DNA of 64,000 nucleotides from Streptococcus oralis Uo5 (lineage in GTDB: Bacteria; Bacillota; Bacilli; Lactobacillales; Streptococcaceae), in the NCBI RefSeq assembly GCF_000253155.1, contig NC_015291.1, forward strand, positions 336,001 to 400,000, given 5' to 3'. Below are positions 1 through 7,498 of the stretch, piece after piece. Position 1 is the first letter of the stretch. Each line of letters opens with the position of its first letter. The notes under the pieces are model-generated. The model ran no database searches. It was given only the letters and a program-made list of their open reading frames with translations, and was not told the origin of the DNA. A program made the translations under genes and the position numbers.

Positions 1-1
1 C

Positions 2-487
2 CACGGAGATAGCTTGATTGTGGAAGAAATTCGTGATCGCTATCTGGGGAAAGTTGATGCCATTTTTCACGATGGTGACTCTGAACTCCGTCCAGACTCT
101 CCGCTTTGGGAGGGCATCCATGTCGTTAAAGGCAACATGGACTTTTATGCTGGCTACCCAGAACGTTTGGTGACTCAACTTGGTCCAACCAAGATCATCC
201 AGACGCATGGACACTTGTTTGATATCAATTTCAACTTTCAAAAGTTGGACTACTGGGCTCAGGAAGAAGATGCCGATATCTGTCTCTATGGTCACTTGCA
301 TGTGCCAAATGCTTGGATGGAAGGCAAAACACTCTTTTTAAATCCAGGCTCCATCAGCCAACCACGAGGAACCATCAGAGAATGCCTCTATGCCCGTGTG
401 GAGATTGATGACAGCTATTTTAAAGTAGACTTTTTGACACGTGATCATGAGGTTTATCCAGGCTTGTCCAAGGAGTTTGCTCGATGA
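2..487 (+). CDS. YfcE-like metallophosphoesterase (5' end outside window)
   Basis: Partial gene: the frame is open from the first bases, which encode HGDS of the N-terminal metal-binding DSHGD motif, so the true start lies upstream. Further calcineurin-type phosphoesterase motifs follow: FHDGDSE, VKGNMD, THGH, and YGHLHVP with NPGSIS near the C-terminus. Family members are small Mn/Mg-dependent phosphodiesterases of the YfcE/MJ0936 type, cytoplasmic, with uncertain natural substrate. The stop overlaps the next start (ATGA), so it is translationally linked to the CBS gene. It is the first visible member of an operon running to yidD. Confidence 0.9.
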   Translation, partial: HGDSLIVEEIRDRYLGKVDAIFHDGDSELRPDSPLWEGIHVVKGNMDFYAGYPERLVTQLGPTKIIQTHGHLFDINFNFQKLDYWAQEEDADICLYGHLHVPNAWMEGKTLFLNPGSISQPRGTIRECLYARVEIDDSYFKVDFLTRDHEVYPGLSKEFAR

Positions 488-945
488 TTGCCAAGGAATT
501 TGAAGCATTTTTATTGGAGCAGGAAGAGACTTTTCTTACCCCTGCTGAGAATCTAGCAGCCTTGATTGATACCCATAATGCTGATCATGCGATTTTAGTG
601 CTGAGCCAAATCACCTATACCCGTATCCCAGTTGTGACCTTTGACAAACGCTTTGTCGGAACCATTGGTCTGAGAGATATTTTGGCTTATCAAATGGAGC
701 AAGGTTTGACAGATGAACAGATGGCAACGACAGATATCGTCAATATGACTAAGACAGATGTGGCAGTTGTCGCTCCAGACTATAACATCACAGAAGTCCT
801 CCATAAACTGGTGGATGAACCCTTCTTGTCAGTGGTAGATGATGAAGGAATTTTCCAAGGAATCATCACGCGCAAGTCCATCCTCAAGGCCGTTAATGCC
901 CTCTTGCATGACTTTAGTAAGGAATATGAGATTCGATGCAAATGA
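484..945 (+). CDS. cbpB: CBS-domain protein, CbpB/DarB-like
   Basis: A 153-aa cytoplasmic protein made of little more than a CBS-domain pair: the first spans about residues 30-75 (ITYTRIPVV, GTIGLRDIL), the second about 85-145 (DEPFLSVVDDEG, GIITRKSILKAV). Size and organisation match the stand-alone CBS proteins CbpB (Streptococcus) and DarB (Bacillus), which bind cyclic di-AMP and, when unliganded, signal to (p)ppGpp synthetase. That role is family knowledge and not visible in the sequence. The start overlaps the upstream stop, and the gene's own stop overlaps the next ATG. Confidence 0.8.
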   Translation: MIAKEFEAFLLEQEETFLTPAENLAALIDTHNADHAILVLSQITYTRIPVVTFDKRFVGTIGLRDILAYQMEQGLTDEQMATTDIVNMTKTDVAVVAPDYNITEVLHKLVDEPFLSVVDDEGIFQGIITRKSILKAVNALLHDFSKEYEIRCK

Positions 946-1676
946 GAGATAGGATTTCAGCCTTTTTAGAGGAAAAACAGGACTTGTCTGCCAATTCCAA
1001 GCAGTCCTATAAGTATGATCTGGAGCAATTTTTAGACATTGTAGGTGATCGGATCTCTGAGACCAGTCTTAAGATTTACCAAGCCCAGCTAGCCAATCTA
1101 AAAATCAGCGCCCAGAAGCGAAAACTTTCGGCCTGTAACCAATTTCTCTACTTTCTCTATCGAAACGGAGAAGTGGACAGCTTTTACCGTCTGGAATTAG
1201 CCAAACAAGCTGAAAAGAAGACTGAAAAGCCAGAGATTCTAAATTTAGACTCTTTTTGGCAGGAAAGTAATTATCCAGAAGGACGCTTGCTGGCGCTTCT
1301 TATCTTGGAAATGGGCTTGCTGCCGAGTGAGATTTTAGCCCTTAAGGTTGCAGATATCAATCTGGATTTTCAGGTGTTGCGAATTAACAAGGCTTCCCAA
1401 CAGAGGATTGTCACCATTCCCACGACCTTGATTCCAGAGCTAGAACCCTTGATGGGGCAGACCTATCTTTTTGAAAGGGGAGGGAAAGCCTATTCTCGTC
1501 AGTGGGCCTTTCGTCAGCTGGAGTCCTTTGTCAAGGAGAAAGGTTTCCCAACCTTATCCGCTCAAGCCTTGCGGGAACAGTTCATTCTAAAACAGATAGA
1601 AAACAAGGTCGATTTGTACGAAATTGCAAAAAAATTAGGATTAAAAACAGTCCTGACCTTAGAAAAATATAGATAA
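942..1676 (+). CDS. XerD-like tyrosine recombinase homologue, catalytic residues degenerate
   Basis: About 244 aa with an N-terminal SAM-like core-binding half and a C-terminal tyrosine-recombinase fold. Box I reads [10 protein letters not shown] where active enzymes have TGLRxSEL, so the first catalytic Arg is lost. Box II reads [10 protein letters not shown] rather than HxLRHxF, so both His are missing. The terminal [14 protein letters not shown] keeps the Tyr but replaces the usual GH with GL. Streptococci use XerS for dimer resolution, so a structural or regulatory role is more likely than catalysis. I chose ATG 942, which forms ATGA with the upstream stop; ATG 936 in the same frame is possible. 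The stop overlaps scpA (TAATG). Confidence 0.85.
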   Translation: MRDRISAFLEEKQDLSANSKQSYKYDLEQFLDIVGDRISETSLKIYQAQLANLKISAQKRKLSACNQFLYFLYRNGEVDSFYRLELAKQAEKKTEKPEILNLDSFWQESNYPEGRLLALLILEMGLLPSEILALKVADINLDFQVLRINKASQQRIVTIPTTLIPELEPLMGQTYLFERGGKAYSRQWAFRQLESFVKEKGFPTLSAQALREQFILKQIENKVDLYEIAKKLGLKTVLTLEKYR

Positions 1677-2404
1677 TGGATATTAAATTAAAAGATTTTG
1701 AAGGGCCACTGGACTTACTCTTGCACTTGGTTTCTAAGTACCAGATGGATATCTACGATGTGCCCATTACGGAAGTTATCGAACAGTATCTAGCCTATGT
1801 CTCAACTCTGCAGGCCATGCGTCTAGAAGTGACGGGCGAGTATATGGTCATGGCTAGTCAGCTGATGCTGATCAAGAGTCGCAAGCTCTTGCCAAAGGTA
1901 GCAGAAGTGACAGACTTAGAGGATGACCTAGAGCAGGACCTTCTCTCCCAGATCGAAGAATACCGCAAGTTCAAGCTCTTGGGTGAGCACTTGGAGGCTA
2001 AGCATCAAGATCGGGCCCAGTACTATTCCAAAGCGCCGACAGAGTTGATTTACGAAGATGCAGAGCTTGTACATGACAAGACGACCATTGACCTCTTTTT
2101 GGCTTTTTCAAATATCCTAGCCAAGAAAAAAGAGGAGTTCGCTCAGAACCACACGACCATCCTGCGCGATGAGTATAAGATTGAGGACATGATGGTCATC
2201 GTAAAAGAGTCCTTGACTGGACGAGACCAGTTGCGCTTGCAGGATTTGTTCAAGGAAGCCCAGAATGTTCAAGAGGTTATTACCCTCTTTTTGGCAACCC
2301 TAGAGTTAATCAAAACCCAGGAGCTGATTCTCGTGCAAGAGGAGAGTTTCGGAGATATCTATCTCATGGAAAAGAAGGAAGAAAATCAAGAGGCACAAAG
2401 CTAG
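1676..2404 (+). CDS. scpA: Segregation and condensation protein A (kleisin)
   Basis: A 242-aa kleisin that bridges Smc heads and binds an ScpB dimer in the bacterial condensin, acting on chromosome compaction and segregation. The N-terminus carries the ScpA signature [13 protein letters not shown] at residues 7-19, followed by the helical Smc-neck-binding region. The acidic middle and the C-terminal winged helix complete the family's normal length. The start overlaps the previous stop by one base, and scpB follows after 18 bp with its own SD (GAGAGGAAAG). Confidence 0.95.
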   Translation: MDIKLKDFEGPLDLLLHLVSKYQMDIYDVPITEVIEQYLAYVSTLQAMRLEVTGEYMVMASQLMLIKSRKLLPKVAEVTDLEDDLEQDLLSQIEEYRKFKLLGEHLEAKHQDRAQYYSKAPTELIYEDAELVHDKTTIDLFLAFSNILAKKKEEFAQNHTTILRDEYKIEDMMVIVKESLTGRDQLRLQDLFKEAQNVQEVITLFLATLELIKTQELILVQEESFGDIYLMEKKEENQEAQS

Positions 2405-2422
2405 ACTTGATAGAGAGGAAAG

Positions 2423-2992
2423 ATGAGTACTTTAGCAGAAATAGAAGCGCTCTTGTTTGTAGCAGGTGAAGATGGGATTCGGGTTCGTCAGTTGGCTGAA
2501 CTCCTCTCACTTCCACCGACAGGCATCCAACAGAGTTTAGAAAAATTAGCCCAGAAGTATGAAAAAGACCAAGATTCGAGCTTGTCCCTGATCGAGACAG
2601 GTGGTGCATACAGATTGGTCACCAAGCCTCAATTTGCAGCGATTTTGAAGGAATACTCCAAGGCACCCATCAACCAAAGTTTGTCTCGGGCTGCTCTTGA
2701 AACCTTGTCCATCATTGCCTACAAGCAACCCATCACGCGGATAGAAATTGATGCTATCCGTGGTGTCAACTCGAGCGGGGCCTTGGCAAAGTTGCAGGCC
2801 TTTGACTTGATACGAGAAGATGGAAAAAAAGAAGTGTTGGGTCGTCCCAATCTCTATGTGACTACGGATTATTTCCTAGATTACATGGGAATTAACCATT
2901 TGGAAGAACTGCCAGTGATTGATGAGCTTGAGATTCAAGCCCAAGAAAGCCAATTATTTGGTGAAAGGATAGAAGAAGATGAGAATCAATAA
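2423..2992 (+). CDS. scpB: Segregation and condensation protein B
   Basis: A 189-aa partner of ScpA with two winged-helix domains. Diagnostic stretches are [11 protein letters not shown] near the N-terminus, [16 protein letters not shown] in the middle and the LGRPNLY turn. It forms the Smc-ScpAB complex with the upstream gene product. The acidic C-terminus overlaps the start of the pseudouridine synthase by 14 bp, a very compact arrangement typical of this streptococcal operon. Confidence 0.95.
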   Translation: MSTLAEIEALLFVAGEDGIRVRQLAELLSLPPTGIQQSLEKLAQKYEKDQDSSLSLIETGGAYRLVTKPQFAAILKEYSKAPINQSLSRAALETLSIIAYKQPITRIEIDAIRGVNSSGALAKLQAFDLIREDGKKEVLGRPNLYVTTDYFLDYMGINHLEELPVIDELEIQAQESQLFGERIEEDENQ

Positions 2993-3701
2993 ATATATTG
3001 CCCACGCAGGTGTGGCCAGTAGGAGAAAAGCAGAAGAGTTGATCAAGCAAGGTTTGGTGACAGTTAACGGCCAAGTGGTGCGTGAACTCGCAACGACCAT
3101 CAAGTCTGGTGACAAGGTCGAAGTGGAAGGTCAGCCCATCTACAACGAAGAAAAGGTCTACTATCTGCTTAACAAACCACGTGGAGTGATTTCCAGTGTG
3201 ACAGATGACAAGGGCCGCAAGACTGTTGTGGATCTCTTGCCAAATGTTAAAGAACGCATTTACCCTGTGGGACGTTTGGACTGGGATACATCAGGTGTCT
3301 TGATTTTGACCAATGACGGGGACTTTACAGACGAGATGATTCACCCCCGTAATGAGATTGACAAGGTCTATATCGCGCGTGTTAAAGGTGTGGCCAATAA
3401 GGATAATCTCCGCCCCTTGACCCGTGGTCTTGAGATTGATGGCAAGAAAACCAAGCCGGCTGTCTATGAAATTCTCAAAGTGGATCCAGTCAAAAACCGC
3501 TCTGTGGTACAGTTGACTATCCATGAAGGGCGTAACCATCAGGTTAAAAAGATGTTTGAAGCCGTCGGTCTTCAAGTTGATAAACTGTCTCGGACACGTT
3601 TCGGACACCTAGACTTGACAGGTCTTCGTCCAGGAGAAGCCCGTCGCCTTAATAAAAAAGAAATCAGCCAACTACACACTATGGCTGTAACCAAGAAATA
3701 A
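2979..3701 (+). CDS. rluB: Ribosomal large-subunit pseudouridine synthase B
   Basis: A 240-aa enzyme predicted to isomerise a 23S rRNA uridine. An S4 RNA-binding domain occupies residues 1-60 ([19 protein letters not shown]). It is followed by the RsuA/RluB catalytic domain with the motif [18 protein letters not shown] around residue 98, whose Asp is the nucleophile position. The motif [11 protein letters not shown] is also present. It overlaps scpB by 14 bp and yidD by one base. The RsuA/RluB/RluE group is certain; the exact target site is by homology. Confidence 0.9.
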   Translation: MRINKYIAHAGVASRRKAEELIKQGLVTVNGQVVRELATTIKSGDKVEVEGQPIYNEEKVYYLLNKPRGVISSVTDDKGRKTVVDLLPNVKERIYPVGRLDWDTSGVLILTNDGDFTDEMIHPRNEIDKVYIARVKGVANKDNLRPLTRGLEIDGKKTKPAVYEILKVDPVKNRSVVQLTIHEGRNHQVKKMFEAVGLQVDKLSRTRFGHLDLTGLRPGEARRLNKKEISQLHTMAVTKK

Positions 3702-3973
3702 TGAAACGAATCTTAATAGCGCCAGTACGCTTTTACCAACGTTTTATCTCACCGGCCTTTCCACCCTCTTGTCGCTTTGAGCCGACTTGTTCTAACTACA
3801 TGATTCAGGCTATTGAAAAACATGGCTTCAAGGGTGTTCTGATGGGCTTGGCTCGGATTTTACGTTGCCACCCCTGGTCGCCAATAGGAAAAGATCCTGT
3901 ACCAGACCACTTTTCACTCAAACGAAATCATAAAACAAAAAGAATCAGCCTGATTCTTTTTTGTATACTCTAG
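3701..3973 (+). CDS. yidD: YidD membrane-protein insertion factor with unusual C-terminal tail
   Basis: A small membrane-associated protein thought to help YidC/Sec membrane insertion. Family marks: [23 protein letters not shown] with its conserved Cys pair, and ILRCHPWS. After the usual end at about DHFSLKRN the frame runs on for another dozen codons through a terminator hairpin (3938-3960) and stops at 3971-3973. The total is 90 aa, longer than the roughly 80 aa I recall for streptococcal YidD. The tail is therefore probably a read-on after loss of the ancestral stop. The start overlaps the rluB stop. Confidence 0.88.
   Translation: MKRILIAPVRFYQRFISPAFPPSCRFEPTCSNYMIQAIEKHGFKGVLMGLARILRCHPWSPIGKDPVPDHFSLKRNHKTKRISLILFCIL
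3938..3964 (+). terminator. Intrinsic terminator of the scpAB-rluB-yidD operon
   Basis: Perfect 10-bp stem (AAAAGAATCA / TGATTCTTTT) with a 3-nt loop and a T-run. It lies inside the last codons of yidD. Confidence 0.85.
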
Positions 3974-4055
3974 AAAGGAAGTTGGAAGATTAAGATTTCC
4001 ACTATCCTTCTCCTATAAAAAGTGGTAAAATGGAGGACAGAAAGAAGGAACTGAT

Positions 4056-5120
4056 ATGACAACATTATTTTCAAAAATCAAAGAAGTAACAGAGCTTGCT
4101 GCGATCTCAGGTCATGAAGCACCTGTCCGTACTTATCTTCGTGAGAAGTTGACACCGCACGTGGATGAAGTAGTGACAGATGGCTTGGGTGGTATTTTTG
4201 GTATTAAGCATTCAGAAGCTGCGGATGCGCCACGCGTCCTGGTCGCTTCTCACATGGACGAAGTTGGTTTTATGGTCAGCGAAATTAAGCCAGATGGTAC
4301 CTTCCGTGTCGTTGAAATCGGTGGCTGGAATCCAATGGTAGTCAGCAGCCAACGCTTCAAACTCTTTACTCGTGATGGTCGTGAAATTCCTGTGATTTCA
4401 GGTTCTGTCCCTCCACATTTGACACGTGGAACAGGAGGACCAACTATGCCAGCAATTTCAGATATCATTTTTGATGGTGGATTTGCAGACAAGGCTGAGG
4501 CAGAAAGCTTTGGTATCCGTCCGGGTGACACGATTGTCCCTGATAGCTCCGCTATCTTGACAGTCAATGAAAAAAATATCATCTCAAAAGCTTGGGACAA
4601 CCGCTATGGAGTTCTTATGGTTAGTGAGCTAGCAGAAGCCCTTTCAGGTCAAAAACTCGGGAATGAACTCTATCTTGGCTCGAACGTCCAAGAAGAGGTT
4701 GGTCTTCGTGGCGCTCATACTTCTACAACTAAGTTTGACCCAGAAGTCTTCCTAGCAGTTGACTGTTCACCTGCTGGTGATGTCTACGGTGGCCAAGGCA
4801 AGATTGGGGATGGCACCTTGATTCGCTTCTACGATCCAGGTCACTTGCTTCTCCCAGGCATGAAGGATTTCCTTTTGACAACGGCTGAAGAAGCTGGTAT
4901 CAAGTACCAATACTACTGTGGAAAAGGCGGAACGGACGCTGGAGCAGCTCATCTGAAAAATGGCGGTGTTCCTTCTACAACTATCGGGGTCTGCGCCCGT
5001 TATATCCACTCTCATCAAACACTCTACGCGATGGATGACTTCCTAGAAGCTCAAGCTTTCTTGCAAGCCTTAGTGAAAAAATTGGACCGCTCAACTGTTG
5101 ATTTGATTAAAAATTATTAA
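4056..5120 (+). CDS. pepA: Glutamyl aminopeptidase, M42 family
   Basis: A 354-aa cytoplasmic metallo-aminopeptidase of the M42 (PepA/FrvX) family that trims acidic residues from peptides. Metal-ligand regions are visible: VASHMDEVGFM (His near residue 68), KAWDNRYG (Asp), QEEVGLRGA (Glu pair), AVDCSPAGD (Asp) and YIHSHQT (His). Length is normal for the family. The start has a good SD (GAAGGA) and follows the yidD terminator by about 90 bp. A small immunity-like gene follows 20 bp downstream and is probably cotranscribed. Confidence 0.93.
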   Translation: MTTLFSKIKEVTELAAISGHEAPVRTYLREKLTPHVDEVVTDGLGGIFGIKHSEAADAPRVLVASHMDEVGFMVSEIKPDGTFRVVEIGGWNPMVVSSQRFKLFTRDGREIPVISGSVPPHLTRGTGGPTMPAISDIIFDGGFADKAEAESFGIRPGDTIVPDSSAILTVNEKNIISKAWDNRYGVLMVSELAEALSGQKLGNELYLGSNVQEEVGLRGAHTSTTKFDPEVFLAVDCSPAGDVYGGQGKIGDGTLIRFYDPGHLLLPGMKDFLLTTAEEAGIKYQYYCGKGGTDAGAAHLKNGGVPSTTIGVCARYIHSHQTLYAMDDFLEAQAFLQALVKKLDRSTVDLIKNY

Positions 5121-5140
5121 ACATAAGGGAGGTGGTCAGG

Positions 5141-5437
5141 ATGGTAGAACCAAATCTAGAAAGCCTTATAAAAGATCTCTATAATCATGCCCGTCAGGGC
5201 TTGAGTGAAGATTTAGTTGCTGCTCTCCTAGAGACTGCTAAAAAACTACCAACTACAAATGAGCAATTACTAGCAGTCCGTCTCTCAGGACTGGTCACCC
5301 GTGAATTGCTCACCAATCCCAAACACCCAGCACCTGAACTGATCAACTTGGCGCGCTTTATCAAAAGAGAAGAAGCCAAGTACAGAGGCACTGCAGTTTC
5401 TGCTATTATGTTTGGAGAGCTATTTAAAATGCTTTGA
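5141..5437 (+). CDS. Bacteriocin-immunity-like small helical protein
   Basis: A 98-aa protein without signal peptide, predicted all-helical, resembling the enterocin A immunity family (PF08951-type four-helix bundle). Supporting stretches are LIKDLYNHARQG, VRLSGLVTRELL and LARFIKREEAKYRG. No bacteriocin gene is adjacent, so it would be an orphan immunity gene, a common state in streptococci. ATG 5141 is chosen because AAGGGAGG at 5125-5132 is 8 nt upstream; a GTG at 5132 lies inside that SD. The coding end runs into the terminator stem. Confidence 0.7.
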   Translation: MVEPNLESLIKDLYNHARQGLSEDLVAALLETAKKLPTTNEQLLAVRLSGLVTRELLTNPKHPAPELINLARFIKREEAKYRGTAVSAIMFGELFKML

Positions 5438-5465
5438 TTCCATTGTGAATCAAAGCATTTTTTAT
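5427..5465 (+). terminator. Strong intrinsic terminator after pepA unit
   Basis: A 14-bp perfect inverted repeat (AAATGCTTTGATTC at 5427-5440 and its complement at 5447-5460) followed by T-rich DNA. Confidence 0.9.
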
Positions 5466-5497
5466 ATGTCAGAAAAGCCATTCTTGATGAAGAGACG

Positions 5498-5528
5498 AAA
5501 AAAGCCATCCCATTCAGGATAGCTTTTT
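5498..5528 (-). terminator. Terminator of the Na/Pi cotransporter gene
   Basis: Inverted repeat AAAAAGC-ATCC / GGAT-GCTTTTT with U-rich flanks on both strands, immediately beyond the reverse-strand stop at 5534. Probably bidirectional. Confidence 0.7.
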
Positions 5529-5533
5529 GGTGC

Positions 5534-7165
5534 TTAGATTTGTTCAGCGATGACCTTTTCAGCTAGGTTCATAGCATGGTCAGACACACGAGTGTAGTGG
5601 GAAATGATGTCGATAAAGTTGACTCCAGCTTGTGTAGAACACTCACCCTTATTAAGGCGTTTGATGTGGGTCTTTCTGAGAACGCGTTCCATATTGTTGA
5701 TTTCTTTATGGCGTTCAATCAGACTTTGAGCTTTTTCAATATCATTGTTTTCCACACTATCAAGGGCATCCTTGATAAATGCAGTTGTTGCTTGATAAAT
5801 CTCAGCTAATTCCTCTAAAGCAGCATCAGAAAACTGAACATTCTTACGTTGGAGGTAGTCTGTTAGGTTGAGAAGAGCTTCTGCGTGGTCCCCAATCCGT
5901 TCCAAATCACGAGATGAATCCAGAATGTTAGTCAAGACTTCACTTTCCTTTTGGCTCAAGGATTCGCTTGAGAGTCTGATGAGGTAACGAGTGAGTTTTT
6001 CATCGATGGTGTTGATGGCTTCCTCTGTTTTGTGCCCTTTTTCAGCTACCTTTTCATCCAAACCGATAATATAGGTATAAGAAAGGTCAAAAGCTTTGGC
6101 TGCATAGTTCCCCAAGTGCAAAAGTTCTTTTTTAGCATTTCCTAGAGCGATAGAAGGAGATTGCTGGATAAGTTGCTCGTCGAGATAAAGGGGCTCGTAC
6201 TTGACAACCTCGTCTTCACCAGGGATGAGCTTGGTTACAAAGTAGGCCAAGGCTCCGATGAAAGGAAATTGTACAATGGTGTTACTTACGTTAAAGGCAC
6301 CGTGAGAGAAGGCGATTGTCATCTCAGGTGAGAGGTGAAGGAGTGCCTGGAAGTACTCGATCATAGCAGTGAAGGGGCCTAATAAGATTAAGCAAAGAAT
6401 AGTTCCTAAAACGTTAAAGGTAACGTGGGTTGCAGCAACGCGTTTTGCAGAGATGTTAGCTCCAGCTGCTGCAATGATAACGGTTAAGGTTGTTCCGATA
6501 TTATCTCCGAAGAGAACTGGTAGTGAACCTTTAAGGTCAAGGAATCCACCTGCATAGAGACCTTGCAAAATCCCGATTGTAGCCGAGGAAGCCTGGATGA
6601 GGACGGTAATCACTGCACCGGCTACTACTCCTAAAATAGGATTTTGTCCCAAGGTTACCATATATTCCTTGAATTGTGGTAAATCTTTAAGCGGACTCAT
6701 ACCGGCACTGATGAGGTTGAGAGCGTAGAAGATCCCCCCTACACCAAACAGGATGCGCCCGATATTGTTTGCTGTTCTGTTTTTTGTAAAGAAGAGGAAC
6801 ATGGTTCCAAGGAAAATCAAGGGTAAAGCATACTCACCTAGTTTGAAACCGATGATAAAGGAAGTAACGGTGGTTCCGATGTTGGCTCCCATGATAATTC
6901 CGATAGCCTGTCTAAGAGTGAGAAGACTAGCGCTGACCAGCCCAACCGTGATAACTGTAACCCCTGTACTTGACTGAATCAGGGCGGTCACGACAATCCC
7001 GACTAGAACACCTAAAAAGGGATTGCTAGTGTACTTGTCAATGTAAAAACGAAGGCGATCTCCAGCAGCTTGTTGCAAACCGTCTCCCATGGTCTTGATA
7101 CTGTATAAAAACAGTCCTAGACCTCCTAAAAAGTGAAATAAAATTTCCTGCCAATTAATGGACAT
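5534..7165 (-). CDS. Na/Pi cotransporter family protein with PhoU-like C-terminus
   Basis: A 543-aa membrane protein. The N-terminal 310 residues hold the duplicated Na/Pi-cotransporter core, each half with a QSS motif (ALIQSSTGVTVI near residue 63; VLIQASSATIGIL near 190) and several hydrophobic helices. After residue 340 comes a soluble helical PhoU-like domain (SSRDLERIGDHAEAL, NFIDIISHYTRVSDHA). Predicted to take up phosphate with sodium across the plasma membrane. The start has a clear SD (CGGAGG). It is transcribed alone, divergent from the endoglycosidase gene. Confidence 0.9.
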   Translation of the reverse strand: MSINWQEILFHFLGGLGLFLYSIKTMGDGLQQAAGDRLRFYIDKYTSNPFLGVLVGIVVTALIQSSTGVTVITVGLVSASLLTLRQAIGIIMGANIGTTVTSFIIGFKLGEYALPLIFLGTMFLFFTKNRTANNIGRILFGVGGIFYALNLISAGMSPLKDLPQFKEYMVTLGQNPILGVVAGAVITVLIQASSATIGILQGLYAGGFLDLKGSLPVLFGDNIGTTLTVIIAAAGANISAKRVAATHVTFNVLGTILCLILLGPFTAMIEYFQALLHLSPEMTIAFSHGAFNVSNTIVQFPFIGALAYFVTKLIPGEDEVVKYEPLYLDEQLIQQSPSIALGNAKKELLHLGNYAAKAFDLSYTYIIGLDEKVAEKGHKTEEAINTIDEKLTRYLIRLSSESLSQKESEVLTNILDSSRDLERIGDHAEALLNLTDYLQRKNVQFSDAALEELAEIYQATTAFIKDALDSVENNDIEKAQSLIERHKEINNMERVLRKTHIKRLNKGECSTQAGVNFIDIISHYTRVSDHAMNLAEKVIAEQI

Positions 7166-7209
7166 TTCTTTTTCCTCCGAAAAATAATAACGGAATTTCT
7201 CCTATTCTA

Positions 7210-7238
7210 TTTTAAAGGATAAAAGTAAATCTCACAAG
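7210..7238 (-). promoter_or_regulatory. Promoter of the Na/Pi cotransporter gene
   Basis: On the reverse strand, TTGTGA (7233-7238) and TAAAAT (7210-7215) are separated by 17 bp, about 45 bp upstream of the start. Confidence 0.6.
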
Positions 7239-7377
7239 TGTTTAGCTGAAATTTTCATAAGAAAGAAGAACTTTCTTTTAAAATGAGATCTAGTTTCCCT
7301 TTAAGATAGATGATTTATAGGATTGTGTCCAAATTTTACTGATTATTATCCTAGTTATAGTTTTTATGTTAAATAGA

Positions 7378-7405
7378 TTGACATCGCTTTCATATAGGAT
7401 AAAAT
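7378..7405 (+). promoter_or_regulatory. Promoter with overlapping cre site for the endoglycosidase gene
   Basis: TTGACA (7378-7383), 16-bp spacer, TAAAAT (7400-7405). The bases TGACATCGCTTTCA at 7379-7392 match every fixed position of the catabolite-responsive element consensus TGWNANCGNTNWCA and overlap the -35, so CcpA repression is expected. A second, weaker cre-like near-palindrome around GTAAAGCGCTTAC lies at 7461-7476, between promoter and start. The rest of the 333-bp gap between the divergent genes shows nothing else. Confidence 0.75.
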
Positions 7406-7498
7406 GAAGATGATCCTGTTCTGGTGGTGAGTACTGAGAACAGTTACTTTTTATCAAAAAAGTAAAGCGCTTACTTTATATTTTATTAGGAGGATAAG

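Noticed and set aside
7461..7476. Near-palindrome AGTAAAGCGCTTACT as the main cre site
   Set aside because: Three mismatches at the outer consensus positions; the site at 7379-7392 fits fully, so this one is at most auxiliary.
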